Origin: Allobosea sp. 117
GTDB taxonomy: Bacteria > Pseudomonadota > Alphaproteobacteria > Rhizobiales > Xanthobacteraceae
NCBI RefSeq assembly: GCF_000702305.1
Contig: NZ_JNLC01000014.1
Coordinates: 124,001-188,000, forward strand
DNA length: 64,000 nt
Direction: 5' to 3'
Part shown: piece after piece, positions 40,403-48,491 of the stretch
Layout: each line of letters begins with the position of its first letter
Numbering within the stretch: position 1 is the stretch's first letter
Translations under genes and position numbers: made by a program
The notes under the pieces: model-generated
Told to the model about the DNA's origin: nothing
Seen by the model: the letters and a program-made list of their open reading frames with translations, nothing else
Databases searched by the model: none

Positions 40403-41528
40403 GCCGCCCGATCTCGTCATCGTCGGCATCGCCGCCCGCGCGCTCGCGGCCGCGGCGCGGCGGGCCGGGATGCGGCCGATCGTGCTCGACCTGTTCGGGG
40501 ACGACGACACGCGCGCCCTCGCGCATGAAGCGATCCCGATCCGCCGGCTCGGAGGCCTCGCCTTCGATCCGGACGACCTGTTCGAGCAGCTCGCGATCCA
40601 CGCCACCGGCGATCTGCCGGTGGTGCTTGGCACCGGCTTCGAGCAGTCGCCGGAACTGGTCGAGCGCATCGGCCACGACTTCCGGCTGGTCGGCAATGGC
40701 AGCCGGACGCTGGCCTTCCTGAAGGAACCGGTGGTGTTCATGCGTCTCACCGCCAATCTCGGCATTCCCTATCCGACGGTCTTCACGGGGCCGGCGCCGG
40801 AAGGGGTGCGCACGCTGGAGAAGCGGGTCGGCGGCTCCGGCGGCTGGCATGTGCGCGAGGCGCAGGCCCCGCGCGGGCCGGGCTGGTACGTGCAGGAATA
40901 TGTCGAGGGCGACACCTTCTCGGCGCTGTTCCTCGGCAACGGGCGGGAGGCGCGCCTGCTCGCCTTCTCGCAGCAATGGTGCGCGCCGACCGACGAGGCG
41001 CCGTTCCGCTATGGCGGCGCGGCCGGGCCGGTGGCCATCGATGCGGCGACCCGGGCCGGCATCTCCACCGCGCTCGACCGGCTGGTCTATGCCACCGGCC
41101 TTGTCGGCCTCGCCAGCGCCGACCTCGTGCGGACCGAGACCGGCTGGACGCTGCTGGAGATCAATCCGCGCCCCGGCGCGACCCTCGACGTGTTCGACCA
41201 TGAGCCGCTGCCGCCGCTGCTGACGCTTCATTTCGCGGCCTGCGAGGGGCGCCTGCCCGACCTCGCGCCGCTTGAGCCGGCAGACGTCGAGACGGCACGG
41301 GCGGCCGCCGTGTTCTACGCGCCCGCGCCTTTCGAGATGCGGCTCGACCCGCTGCCCGACTGGGTCGCCGATCGCCCTCCGCAGGGAACGCGGATCGAGA
41401 CGGGCGAGCCGGTGTGCACCGTGCTGGCCGAAGGCCGGACGGCGGAGGAGGCGCGCGAGACCGTCGCCCAGAGAATCAGCGAGCTGTGGCAAGCGCTGTC
41501 ACGCGCCGGCCGGAAGGCAGCCGAATAA
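40365..41528 (+). CDS. ATP-grasp protein of the H4MPT/methylofuran cluster, function unassigned
   Basis: 387 residues. ATG 40365 is the only start that keeps the N-terminal fold (PPDLVIVGIAARALAAAARR), giving a 38-nt overlap with mtdB. ATP-grasp features: EPVVFMRLTANLGIPYPTVF, AQAPRGPGWYVQEYVEGDTF and the metal-binding GWTLLEINPRPGATLDVFDH. ATP-grasp enzymes make amide or ester bonds to carboxyl groups. It may ligate an amino acid in cofactor synthesis. Conserved position before mch is known from other methylotrophs; its reaction is not known to me. Confidence 0.82.
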   Translation: MPSLSPDRWSPHEPPDLVIVGIAARALAAAARRAGMRPIVLDLFGDDDTRALAHEAIPIRRLGGLAFDPDDLFEQLAIHATGDLPVVLGTGFEQSPELVERIGHDFRLVGNGSRTLAFLKEPVVFMRLTANLGIPYPTVFTGPAPEGVRTLEKRVGGSGGWHVREAQAPRGPGWYVQEYVEGDTFSALFLGNGREARLLAFSQQWCAPTDEAPFRYGGAAGPVAIDAATRAGISTALDRLVYATGLVGLASADLVRTETGWTLLEINPRPGATLDVFDHEPLPPLLTLHFAACEGRLPDLAPLEPADVETARAAAVFYAPAPFEMRLDPLPDWVADRPPQGTRIETGEPVCTVLAEGRTAEEARETVAQRISELWQALSRAGRKAAE

Positions 41529-41543
41529 GAGGGAGAAATGCCC

Positions 41544-42500
41544 ATGAGCGATCAACGCACAAGCCTTTCGGCACTCACCGCGCCGCTCGTCGAAAAACTG
41601 GTGGCCGATGCCGACTGGCTGCGGCTCGGCATCTCGCGGCTGTCGAATGGCGTGCGGATCGTCGATGCCGGCATCGCGGTGCGCGGCGGCATCGAGGCGG
41701 GACGGCGCATCGCCGAGATCTGCCTCGGCGGCCTCGGCCGGGTCAGCGTCGGCTCCAGCGGGCGGTTCCCGCGCTGGGGCACCACGCTGACGGTCGGCAC
41801 CGCCGATCCCGTGCTCGCCTGCCTCGCCAGCCAATATGCCGGGTGGAGCCTGGCGGAAGGCGACTTCTTTGCGCTCGGCTCCGGGCCGGCGCGGGCGCTG
41901 TGGGCCAAGGAGGCGCTGTTCGCCGAGCTCGGCTACCGCGACCGTGCCAGCGCCGGTGTGCTGGTGCTGGAGGTTGACGGAGCGCCGCCGGAGAGCCTCG
42001 CCGCGCATATCGCCGCCGAGTGCGGCATCGCGCCCGAGGCGCTGACGCTGATCCTCACCCCGACGCGCAGCCTCGCCGGCACCGTGCAGGTGGTCGCGCG
42101 CGTGCTGGAGGTGGCGCTGCACAAGGCGCATGCGCTGCACTTTCCGCTGGACCGCATCGTCGACGGCATCGGCAGTGCGCCGCTGCCGCCGCCCGCGCCG
42201 GATTTCGTCTCGGCGATGGGCCGCACCAACGACGCGACGCTCTATGGCGGCGACGTCCAGCTCTATGTCGAAGGCCCGGAATCGGACGCGCGCGACCTCG
42301 CCGCCAAGCTGCCGAGCTCCACCTCGCGCGACTACGGGCGCACCTTCGGCGAGATCTTCAGCGCCTATAAAGGCGATTTCTATGCGATGGACCCGATGCT
42401 TTTCAGCCCGGCACGGGTTACCGTCACCGCACTCGAATCCGGACGCAGCTTCACCAATGGCGCGTTCGACGAGGAGGTGCTGGAGCGGTCCTTCGCATGA
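41544..42500 (+). CDS. mch: methenyl-H4MPT cyclohydrolase Mch
   Basis: 318 residues from ATG 41544, chosen because GGAG lies 8 nt away; ATG 41538 has only 2 nt. Hydrolyses methenyl-H4MPT to formyl-H4MPT. Conserved stretches: FPRWGTTLTVGTADPVLACL, QYAGWSLAEGDFFALGSGPA, AMGRTNDATLYGGDVQLYVE and IFSAYKGDFYAMDPMLFSPA. Normal length. Overlaps the ligase downstream by 4 nt, linking C1 oxidation to cofactor synthesis in one operon. Confidence 0.97.
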   Translation: MSDQRTSLSALTAPLVEKLVADADWLRLGISRLSNGVRIVDAGIAVRGGIEAGRRIAEICLGGLGRVSVGSSGRFPRWGTTLTVGTADPVLACLASQYAGWSLAEGDFFALGSGPARALWAKEALFAELGYRDRASAGVLVLEVDGAPPESLAAHIAAECGIAPEALTLILTPTRSLAGTVQVVARVLEVALHKAHALHFPLDRIVDGIGSAPLPPPAPDFVSAMGRTNDATLYGGDVQLYVEGPESDARDLAAKLPSSTSRDYGRTFGEIFSAYKGDFYAMDPMLFSPARVTVTALESGRSFTNGAFDEEVLERSFA

Positions 42501-43405
42501 CGTCCCGACGTTCTGACACGGTCGTCATCTTCACCGAGGATGCCGACTGGCACACCCGCAACCTCAAGGCCGCGATCGAGCGCGAGGGCCTGAGCGTGCT
42601 GGTGCTGTCGCTGAACGATTGCGGCTTCGCCATCGGCGAGACGCCGCACGGCCTTCTGCTGCCGGGCCTCGACGGGATGCTGCCGGCCGCCGCCTTCGTG
42701 CGCGTCATCGCCAAGGGCACCACCGAGCAGATCACCGCGCGGCTCGGCCTCCTGCATGCGCTGCGCGAGCTCGGCGTGCCGGTGATGAACGACGCGCGGG
42801 CGATCGAGCGCTGCGTCGACAAGTCCATGACCAGCTTCCTGATCGCCAAAGCCGGCCTGCCGACGCCGCGCACCTTCGTGCGCGAGGACCGCGCGGCGAT
42901 GCAGGCGCTGGTCGACGAGGCCCCAGCCGACGCGGTGCTGAAGCCGCTGTTCGGCGCGCAAGGCAAGGGCATCCGGCGCATCGCCCCGCGCGAGCCGCTT
43001 CCCGAGCCGGAAAGGGTCGGCGGCGTCTACTATCTGCAGGAATTCGTCGAGGGCAGCGCCCCGGACCGCTATCAGGACTGGCGGGTGTTCGTCATCGGCG
43101 AGAACGCCGAGGCGGCGATGATCCGCCGCTCCGAGCGCTGGATCACCAACATCCACCAGGGCGCGGTGGGCGAGCCGGCGGAGCCGGACGAGACCCTGCG
43201 GCACCTCGCCATCGCGGCGACCCGGGCGGTCGGCGCCGACTATGCCGGCGTCGACGTGATCGAGGATGCGACCGGCGCCTACAAGGTGCTGGAGGTCAAT
43301 TCCATGCCGGCCTGGAAGGGCCTGCAGCGGGCGACCGGGCTCGACATCGCGCGGGCGCTCGCCCGCCACCTCGCGGGCAGGCTGTCCACGGTGACGGTGG
43401 TGTGA
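42497..43405 (+). CDS. RimK-family alpha-L-glutamate ligase
   Basis: 302 residues, ATGA overlap with mch. ATP-grasp of the RimK/MptN group: CVDKSMTSFLIAKAGLPTPR, AVLKPLFGAQGKGIRRIAPR (glycine-rich loop), YYLQEFVEGSAPDRYQDWRV and VDVIEDATGAYKVLEVNSMP. These enzymes add glutamates to tetrahydromethanopterin, F420 or ribosomal protein S6. In Methylorubrum, methylofuran carries a long polyglutamate chain, so this is a fair candidate for that polymerase. Which acceptor is used is not shown by sequence. Confidence 0.88.
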   Translation: MTSRRSDTVVIFTEDADWHTRNLKAAIEREGLSVLVLSLNDCGFAIGETPHGLLLPGLDGMLPAAAFVRVIAKGTTEQITARLGLLHALRELGVPVMNDARAIERCVDKSMTSFLIAKAGLPTPRTFVREDRAAMQALVDEAPADAVLKPLFGAQGKGIRRIAPREPLPEPERVGGVYYLQEFVEGSAPDRYQDWRVFVIGENAEAAMIRRSERWITNIHQGAVGEPAEPDETLRHLAIAATRAVGADYAGVDVIEDATGAYKVLEVNSMPAWKGLQRATGLDIARALARHLAGRLSTVTVV

Positions 43406-44232
43406 GGTACTACCGCATCATCCAGGCGTTCCGCGCCTCCTGCTACGACGAGCTGAACGCGCTCAAGCCCGGAAATGTGCATTGCTTCGCCGGCGGCCAC
43501 GGCATGGAGGTCATCCATTTCGAGGACGCCGCCGATGCCGCGGCGCCCCACATCGCCACGGAGCATGCCCGCGTCGGCGCCCGGATCGAGGCGGCGGTGA
43601 AGGCCTCGGTGGCGAAGACCGGGCTGAACATCAATCTCGGCATCATCCTGCTCTGCGCGCCGCTCGCCGCCGCCTATGAGACCGGCGGACCGCTGCGCGA
43701 GGCGCTCGCCGCGACGCTGGCGGCGCTCGACATCGAGGACGCCGCCGCCACCTTCCGCGCCATCACCCTCGCCAATCCGGGCGGCCTCGGCCAAGCCGAG
43801 CAGCACGACGTGCACGCCCCACCCGCCGTTGGCCTGCGCGAGGCGATGGGCGCGGCCGCCTCGCGCGACCGCATCGCCCGGCAATATGTGAGCGACTTCG
43901 CCGACGTGTTCGAGATCGGCGTGGCGCGCGTCAATGCGCTCCGCCAGGCCGCCGCGCCGGTGAAGGCGGAGGCGGTGCACCTCGCCTTCATGGCGGCCTT
44001 CCCGGACAGCCATATCGCCCGCAAGTTCGGCCCTGAGGTCGCCGCCGGCGTGCGCGAGGAAGCCGAGGCGATCGAGCGCGCTGTCGACTGGAAGGCTCCC
44101 GATGCGCGCCGCCGCATCCCGCTCGCTGAGTTCGACGCCTCGCTGAAAGAACGCGGGCTGAACCCCGGCACCAGTGCCGACCTCACGGTGGCTAGCCTGT
44201 TCGCGGCGCGGCTGCTTGCCCTCACCGCATGA
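43402..44232 (+). CDS. triphosphoribosyl-dephospho-CoA synthase (CitG)-like protein
   Basis: 276 residues from a GTG overlapping the preceding stop (GTGA). All-helical CitG/MdcB pattern: ELNALKPGNVHCFAGGHGME, KTGLNINLGIILLCAPLAAA, TLANPGGLGQAEQHDV and ERGLNPGTSADLTVASLFAA. CitG makes an alpha-glycosidic bond between two riboses with ATP as donor. No citrate or malonate lyase gene is in the window. In this cluster it could add the second, alpha-linked ribose of H4MPT. Its stop overlaps the opposing HisA-like gene by 11 nt. Confidence 0.85.
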   Translation: MRYYRIIQAFRASCYDELNALKPGNVHCFAGGHGMEVIHFEDAADAAAPHIATEHARVGARIEAAVKASVAKTGLNINLGIILLCAPLAAAYETGGPLREALAATLAALDIEDAAATFRAITLANPGGLGQAEQHDVHAPPAVGLREAMGAAASRDRIARQYVSDFADVFEIGVARVNALRQAAAPVKAEAVHLAFMAAFPDSHIARKFGPEVAAGVREEAEAIERAVDWKAPDARRRIPLAEFDASLKERGLNPGTSADLTVASLFAARLLALTA

Positions 44233-44920
44233 GGCGCGACAGATCGGCGGAGGAGAGGCGCCCGTCATGCAGGGCACTCGCCAACAGAATCCCGGCGATT
44301 CCCTCGCCCGCCAGTTGCTCGACATCCTCGGCCGAGCGGGCTCCGCCGGCGGCATAGACGCGTCGCGCCCCGGCGCGCGCCTTCACCTCGGAAAGCCGCC
44401 CGAAATCCGGCCCCTGCCCCGCCCCGACGCGGGCGAGCGTCATGACGATCACACGCTCGGGCCAGAGAGCCGTATCCTCATGCATCTCCGGGGGGCCGAG
44501 GCGCCCGGAAGCATCATGGTCGAGGGACAGCAGCGCCTCGCCCGAGGCGAGCGCCGCCCGCGCCTCGGCCAGATCGCGCAGCACCTCGGTTCCGACCACC
44601 GGGATGCCGAGGCCCGCCCACCTGCGTCGATCGAGCGCGGCCGGTTCGGTCTCGCCGGCGTCGACCCAGACATCCAGCCCGGGAAAGCGCTCGCGCAGCG
44701 CGCCGATGATCCGGTCATGGCCGCCGACGCGCTGGATCGCGTCGAGATCGGCGATGTAGAGCGTGCGGAACGGCGCCAGGTCGAGGAGCGCGCCGGCGAC
44801 GTCGAGCGGCTGCGCACCGGAGCAGAGCGGGGTCTCGATCGGGCGATAGGCCGCGCGTTCGCCACGGCGGGCACGCACCACCACCCCTCCCATCAGGTCG
44901 AGGACGGGTATAAGTTCCAC
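44222..44920 (-). CDS. HisA/HisF-related TIM-barrel protein of the H4MPT cluster
   Basis: 232 residues from a GTG at 44920. Begins VELIPVLDLMGGVVVRARRG, the HisA-like catalytic start (Asp in VLDLMGG), and continues with FRTLYIADLDAIQRVGG and LDVWVDAGETEPAALD. Phosphate-binding parts look like YAAGGARSAEDVEQLAGEGI and GILLASALHDGRL. It is not the histidine enzyme by context: no his genes, and it sits antisense among H4MPT/methylofuran genes. The reaction is unknown; a ribose isomerisation during H4MPT synthesis is possible. Confidence 0.82.
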   Translation of the reverse strand: MELIPVLDLMGGVVVRARRGERAAYRPIETPLCSGAQPLDVAGALLDLAPFRTLYIADLDAIQRVGGHDRIIGALRERFPGLDVWVDAGETEPAALDRRRWAGLGIPVVGTEVLRDLAEARAALASGEALLSLDHDASGRLGPPEMHEDTALWPERVIVMTLARVGAGQGPDFGRLSEVKARAGARRVYAAGGARSAEDVEQLAGEGIAGILLASALHDGRLSSADLSRLMR

Positions 44921-44953
44921 GCCTTTCTTCTCCCTCGATCCACGGAAGGCATC

Positions 44954-45913
44954 ATGCTCGTCTTCGTCTGCGAGACGGTCACTGGCGGCGGTTTCACCGG
45001 CGAACCGCTTCCCGAATCGCTGATAGCGGAAGGCAGCCTGATGCGCGATGCCCTGATCAGCGATCTGGAGGACCTGCCGGGCGTGCGCGTCGTCACGACG
45101 CACGACGCAAGGCTGCCGCCGCCGGAACGTGCCGAGAGCACACCGATTCCCGCCGGCGGCGATCCCCGCCCGGAATGGCGCCGGCTGGCGGCACTGGCGC
45201 ATTGCTGCTGGCCGGTCGCGCCGGAACGCGGCGGCGAGCTGGCGGCGCTGGCCGCGCTGATGCGCGAGGCCAATCCCCGCGTGATCGGCCCGGACGCCGC
45301 CACCATCGCCATCTGCGCCAGCAAGGCGCGCACCGCCGCCATTCTGGCGAAGGCCGGAATCGCCGTGGTGCCGACCTGGCGGGCGGGCGAGGTGCCTGCA
45401 GGCGCGACCGGGCCGTTTGTCCTCAAGCCGGACGACGGTGCCGGCAGCGAGGGCATCCACGTCGTCGATGCGCTGCCAGCGAGCCTGGAGGACGGCACCA
45501 TAGTGCAGCCGCTGATCGAGGGGACGGCGGCGAGCCTCACGCTGCTGTGCCAGTCCGGCAAGGCGCATGTGCTCACCGCCAATCTCCAGCATATCCGCCG
45601 CAGCAACGGCGGGCTGCGGCTCGCCGGCCTCACGGTCGGCGGCCTGTGCCCGGATCCCGAGCTGCAGACGCTGGCGGTCGAGGTGATGCAGGCGCTGCCC
45701 GGCCTGCACGGCCTCGTCGGCATCGATTATATCGCCACGCCGAAGGGGCCGGTGGTGGTCGAGATCAACCCTCGCCTCACAACATCCTATGCCGGGTTGC
45801 ACCGTTCGCTCGGCGTCAACCCGGTGGCCTTCGTCGCCGAGCTGATCCGGGACGGCGTGGTGCCGGAGCTACCGCATCTGCCGGTGCCTGTTCCCGTGGA
45901 GATCAGGCTGTGA
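44954..45913 (+). CDS. mfnD: MfnD-like ATP-grasp ligase (tyramine/tyrosine--glutamate ligase)
   Basis: 319 residues. ATG 44954 (MLVFVCETVTGGGFTGEPLP) starts only 33 nt from the divergent HisA-like gene. ATP-grasp features: CASKARTAAILAKAGIAVVP, FVLKPDDGAGSEGIHVVDAL, GIDYIATPKGPVVVEINPRL and TTSYAGLHRSLGVNPVAFVA. Archaeal MfnD couples glutamate to tyramine for methanofuran; methylofuran contains tyrosine in its place. Overlaps the next gene by 4 nt (GTGA), whose relative MfnF joins this product to the furan. Confidence 0.85.
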   Translation: MLVFVCETVTGGGFTGEPLPESLIAEGSLMRDALISDLEDLPGVRVVTTHDARLPPPERAESTPIPAGGDPRPEWRRLAALAHCCWPVAPERGGELAALAALMREANPRVIGPDAATIAICASKARTAAILAKAGIAVVPTWRAGEVPAGATGPFVLKPDDGAGSEGIHVVDALPASLEDGTIVQPLIEGTAASLTLLCQSGKAHVLTANLQHIRRSNGGLRLAGLTVGGLCPDPELQTLAVEVMQALPGLHGLVGIDYIATPKGPVVVEINPRLTTSYAGLHRSLGVNPVAFVAELIRDGVVPELPHLPVPVPVEIRL

Positions 45914-46956
45914 GCGACATCGTCAGGCTGGGATGGGATGTCGGCGGCGCGCATGTGAAGCTCGCTGCCTTCAGCGCCGACGGACGGCTGAGGGCGGTGC
46001 GCATCCGCCCCTGCCCGGTCTGGCAGGGCGCCGACCATCTGCGCGAGGCGCTGCGCGCTCTGCGCGCGGAATTTCCCTCGGGCGCGGCCTCCGCCGTCAC
46101 CATGACCGCCGAGGTCGCGGACCTCTGGCCGAGCCGCCACGCCGGCGTCGTCGGCACCGCGGTCCTCCTGATGGAGGAGCTCGCCGGCCCGCCGCTGGCG
46201 CTGTTCGCCGGACCGGAAGGCTTCGTCCGGCCGGAGGCGGCCGCCGCCCATGCCGACGCGATCGGCTCGGCCAACTGGTACGCGACCGCCGCCGTGCTCG
46301 CCCATCTGCTGCCCGCAGGCGTTCTCGTCGATGTCGGTTCGACCACCTCCGACATCATTCCCTTCGCCGAAGGACGCGTCGCGGCGCAGGGCTACAGCGA
46401 CGCCGAACGGCTGGCGAGCCGCGAGCTCGTCTATGCCGGCGTCGCCCGGACCGCGGTGATGGCGCTGGCCCGCGAGGCGCCCTTCGGCGGGCGATTCGTC
46501 CCGCTGATGGCCGAGCTCTACGCCACCAGCGCGGACGTCCACCGGCTGACCGGCGACCTCGCGGAGGGTGCCGACCTGCACCCTTCCGCCGATGGTGGGC
46601 CGAAGACCGAGGAGGCCAGCGCGCGGCGGCTGCTGCGCATGGTCGGGCAGGACCTCGCACCGGACGCCCTCCCCCGGGCGAAGGCGCTAGCGCGGCATCT
46701 CTCCGAGGCGCAGCTCCACGACCTCGACCGGGCGCTTGACTGCGTGCTTTCCGGCGCGCCGAACGAGGCCGGCGAGCTGCTGGTCGGCGCCGGCGTCGGA
46801 CGCTTCCTCGCCGGGCGCCTCGCGGAACGGCGCGGGGTGCGCTATCTCGACCTTGCCGCCGTGCTCACCGACGATCCCGCGCTCGGCAGCGCGGCGGCGG
46901 ACTGCGCGCCGGCCGTCGCCGTCGGGCTGTTGTCAGCGGCCCTGTCGCCGGGCTAA
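45910..46956 (+). CDS. mfnF: hydantoinase/oxoprolinase-like H4MPT-linked protein, MfnF-like
   Basis: 348 residues from a GTG overlapping the mfnD stop. N-terminus LGWDVGGAHVKLAAFSADGR is the phosphate-binding loop of the hydantoinase/ASKHA fold; VLVDVGSTTSDIIPFAEGRV is the second. In archaea MfnF couples the phosphorylated aminomethylfuran to glutamyl-tyramine, the last backbone step of methanofuran; the bacterial protein belongs to the family once called H4MPT-linked C1 transfer pathway protein. With the mfnB, mfnE and mfnD-like genes it nearly completes a methylofuran pathway here. Confidence 0.85.
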   Translation: MSDIVRLGWDVGGAHVKLAAFSADGRLRAVRIRPCPVWQGADHLREALRALRAEFPSGAASAVTMTAEVADLWPSRHAGVVGTAVLLMEELAGPPLALFAGPEGFVRPEAAAAHADAIGSANWYATAAVLAHLLPAGVLVDVGSTTSDIIPFAEGRVAAQGYSDAERLASRELVYAGVARTAVMALAREAPFGGRFVPLMAELYATSADVHRLTGDLAEGADLHPSADGGPKTEEASARRLLRMVGQDLAPDALPRAKALARHLSEAQLHDLDRALDCVLSGAPNEAGELLVGAGVGRFLAGRLAERRGVRYLDLAAVLTDDPALGSAAADCAPAVAVGLLSAALSPG

Positions 46957-46985
46957 TCCGCACGGCGTCAAACACGAGAGTCCCC

Positions 46986-47348
46986 ATGTCCGACCGCGTC
47001 TATCTGCGTGGCATCGAGCTGCACGGCCGCCACGGCCTCTATCCCGAGGAGGCCTCGCTCGGCCAGCGCTTCGTCGTCGACATCGACTGGTGGCTCGACG
47101 CGCATCCGGCCGCCGCGCAGGACGACTACGGCGAGACGGTCGGCTACCAGGAGGTGTTCGAGACGGTGACGAAGATCAACACCGAGCACCGTTTCCACAT
47201 CATCGAGGCCTTCGCCGAGGCGATCGCGATGGCCGTGCTGGCGCGCTTCCCGCGCATCGAGAAGGTCCGCGTCGAGCTGCACAAGCCGAACGCGCCGATC
47301 GCCGGCGTCTTCCGCGACGTCGGCGTCGAGATCATCCGCAGCCGCTAG
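46986..47348 (+). CDS. dihydroneopterin aldolase (FolB)-like protein
   Basis: 120 residues. Opens MSDRVYLRGIELHGRHGLYP with the FolB substrate-binding region, contains TVGYQEVFETVTKI and FHIIEAFAEAIAMAVLARFP (catalytic Glu region) and ends KVRVELHKPNAPIAGVFRDV with the catalytic Lys. It cleaves dihydroneopterin to hydroxymethyl-dihydropterin, the pterin head of H4MPT or folate. Its place after mfnF suggests the H4MPT branch. Its stop lies 2 nt from the cbbR stop on the other strand. Confidence 0.9.
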   Translation: MSDRVYLRGIELHGRHGLYPEEASLGQRFVVDIDWWLDAHPAAAQDDYGETVGYQEVFETVTKINTEHRFHIIEAFAEAIAMAVLARFPRIEKVRVELHKPNAPIAGVFRDVGVEIIRSR

Positions 47349-47350
47349 AA

Positions 47351-48310
47351 TCAGCCTTTTCCGCCGCCGCGCCGCCGCCCGCTTTCCAGCGGCGCCAGCG
47401 GGCGCGGCAGGAACTCGGCGCCGCGCTGCGCGAGGAAATCGTTCAGGGCGGCCGCCGGCGGCGTCAGCCGCTTGGCCGAGCGCTTCACCACGAACCACTG
47501 CCGGACCACCGGCAGCCCCTCGACGTCGAGCACGGCGAGGCGCCCGTCGGCGACCTCCGCCGCCACGGTGTGGGCGGAGATGAAGGCGAGGCCGAGCCCG
47601 GCGATCACCGCCTGCTTGATGGTCTCGTTCGAGCCGATCTCCATGCCGACGCGCGGGGTCACCCCGGCGTCCTGGAAGAATCGCTCCATCAGCGTGCGCG
47701 TCCCCGAGCCCGGCTCGCGCACCAGGAAGGTGACGCCGGCGAGGTCGGACGGGGCGATGCGGCGGCCGGCCAGCGGATGATCCGCCGGCGCGACGATGAT
47801 GTGCGGATGCTCGCCGATCGGACTCTTGTCGACCTCCATGTCGAGCGGCGGCCGGCCCATGATGGCGACGTCCACCGCGTCGCCCCGCAGCGCCGCGACG
47901 ATCTCCTCGCGGTTGCCGACGACCAGCGCGACGTCGATGCCCGGATGCGAGCGCGCGAACACCCCGAGCGCGCTCGGGGCGAAATATTTCGCGGTCGAGA
48001 CGATGCCGACCGAGACGCGGCCCGCGTCGAGGCCCTTCATCGCGTCGAGCGCGGCGCCGCAATCGGCAAGGGCCCGCTCGATCCGCGCCACCGCGGCGAT
48101 GATCTCGCGGCCGGCATCGCTCGGCTGGAAGCGGTCGCCGGCCCGGTCGAGCAGCGGCAGGCCCATCTGGTCCTCCAGGAGCTGCACCTGCATGGTCACC
48201 GCCGGCGGCGTGACGTTGAGAAGGCGCGCCGCCGCGGTCACGGTGCCGGTCTCGATGACGGCGGCGAGCGCGCGGAGCTGCTTCAGCGTGACGTTGCGCA
48301 TCTGCTCCAT
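47351..48310 (-). CDS. cbbR: CbbR, LysR-type regulator of the Calvin cycle operon
   Basis: 319 residues. N-terminal winged helix (about 5-65) with TVTAAARLLNVTPPAVTMQV as the recognition helix, then the effector domain (RVSVGIVSTAKYFAPSALGV, LVREPGSGTRTLMERFF, ETIKQAVIAGLGLAFISAHT). Close to CbbR proteins of autotrophic proteobacteria in these stretches. Divergent from cbbF with 181 nt between, the standard arrangement in which CbbR activates the cbb operon in response to metabolites or NADPH. Confidence 0.95.
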   Translation of the reverse strand: MEQMRNVTLKQLRALAAVIETGTVTAAARLLNVTPPAVTMQVQLLEDQMGLPLLDRAGDRFQPSDAGREIIAAVARIERALADCGAALDAMKGLDAGRVSVGIVSTAKYFAPSALGVFARSHPGIDVALVVGNREEIVAALRGDAVDVAIMGRPPLDMEVDKSPIGEHPHIIVAPADHPLAGRRIAPSDLAGVTFLVREPGSGTRTLMERFFQDAGVTPRVGMEIGSNETIKQAVIAGLGLAFISAHTVAAEVADGRLAVLDVEGLPVVRQWFVVKRSAKRLTPPAAALNDFLAQRGAEFLPRPLAPLESGRRRGGGKG

Positions 48311-48330
48311 GGCGGCCCTCGATGTCAGTA

Positions 48331-48353
48331 ATTCTTAATCGAAGCCAAAGAAT
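48331..48353. promoter_or_regulatory. CbbR-type operator, T-N11-A inverted repeat
   Basis: ATTCTT (48331-48336) and AAGAAT (48348-48353) form an inverted repeat with an 11-nt spacer, the T-N11-A pattern of LysR-type regulators. An ATTCGAAT palindrome (48354-48361) adjoins it. The site is 21 nt from the cbbR start and about 140 nt before cbbF, as expected for control of both genes. Confidence 0.6.
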
Positions 48354-48491
48354 ATTCGAATTTCCTTATGGCGCCAAGTCAGGCAGTCTCCCCTCAATAA
48401 AAGGCGTCCGCCGCTTCGGGTCACCCCACTCGAAGATCTTACGGAAACGACACGCCAAAAGGTCCCAAGACCTCACAACCGGGGAAACGCC

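Noticed and set aside
43402-44232. Citrate or malonate decarboxylase accessory gene (citG/mdcB)
   Set aside because: No lyase or decarboxylase subunit, acyl carrier or citX/mdcG gene is nearby, and the gene is coupled to H4MPT genes.
44222-44920. Histidine biosynthesis hisA
   Set aside because: No other his gene in the window, and it lies within a C1-cofactor cluster; kept as a HisA-related protein of unknown reaction.
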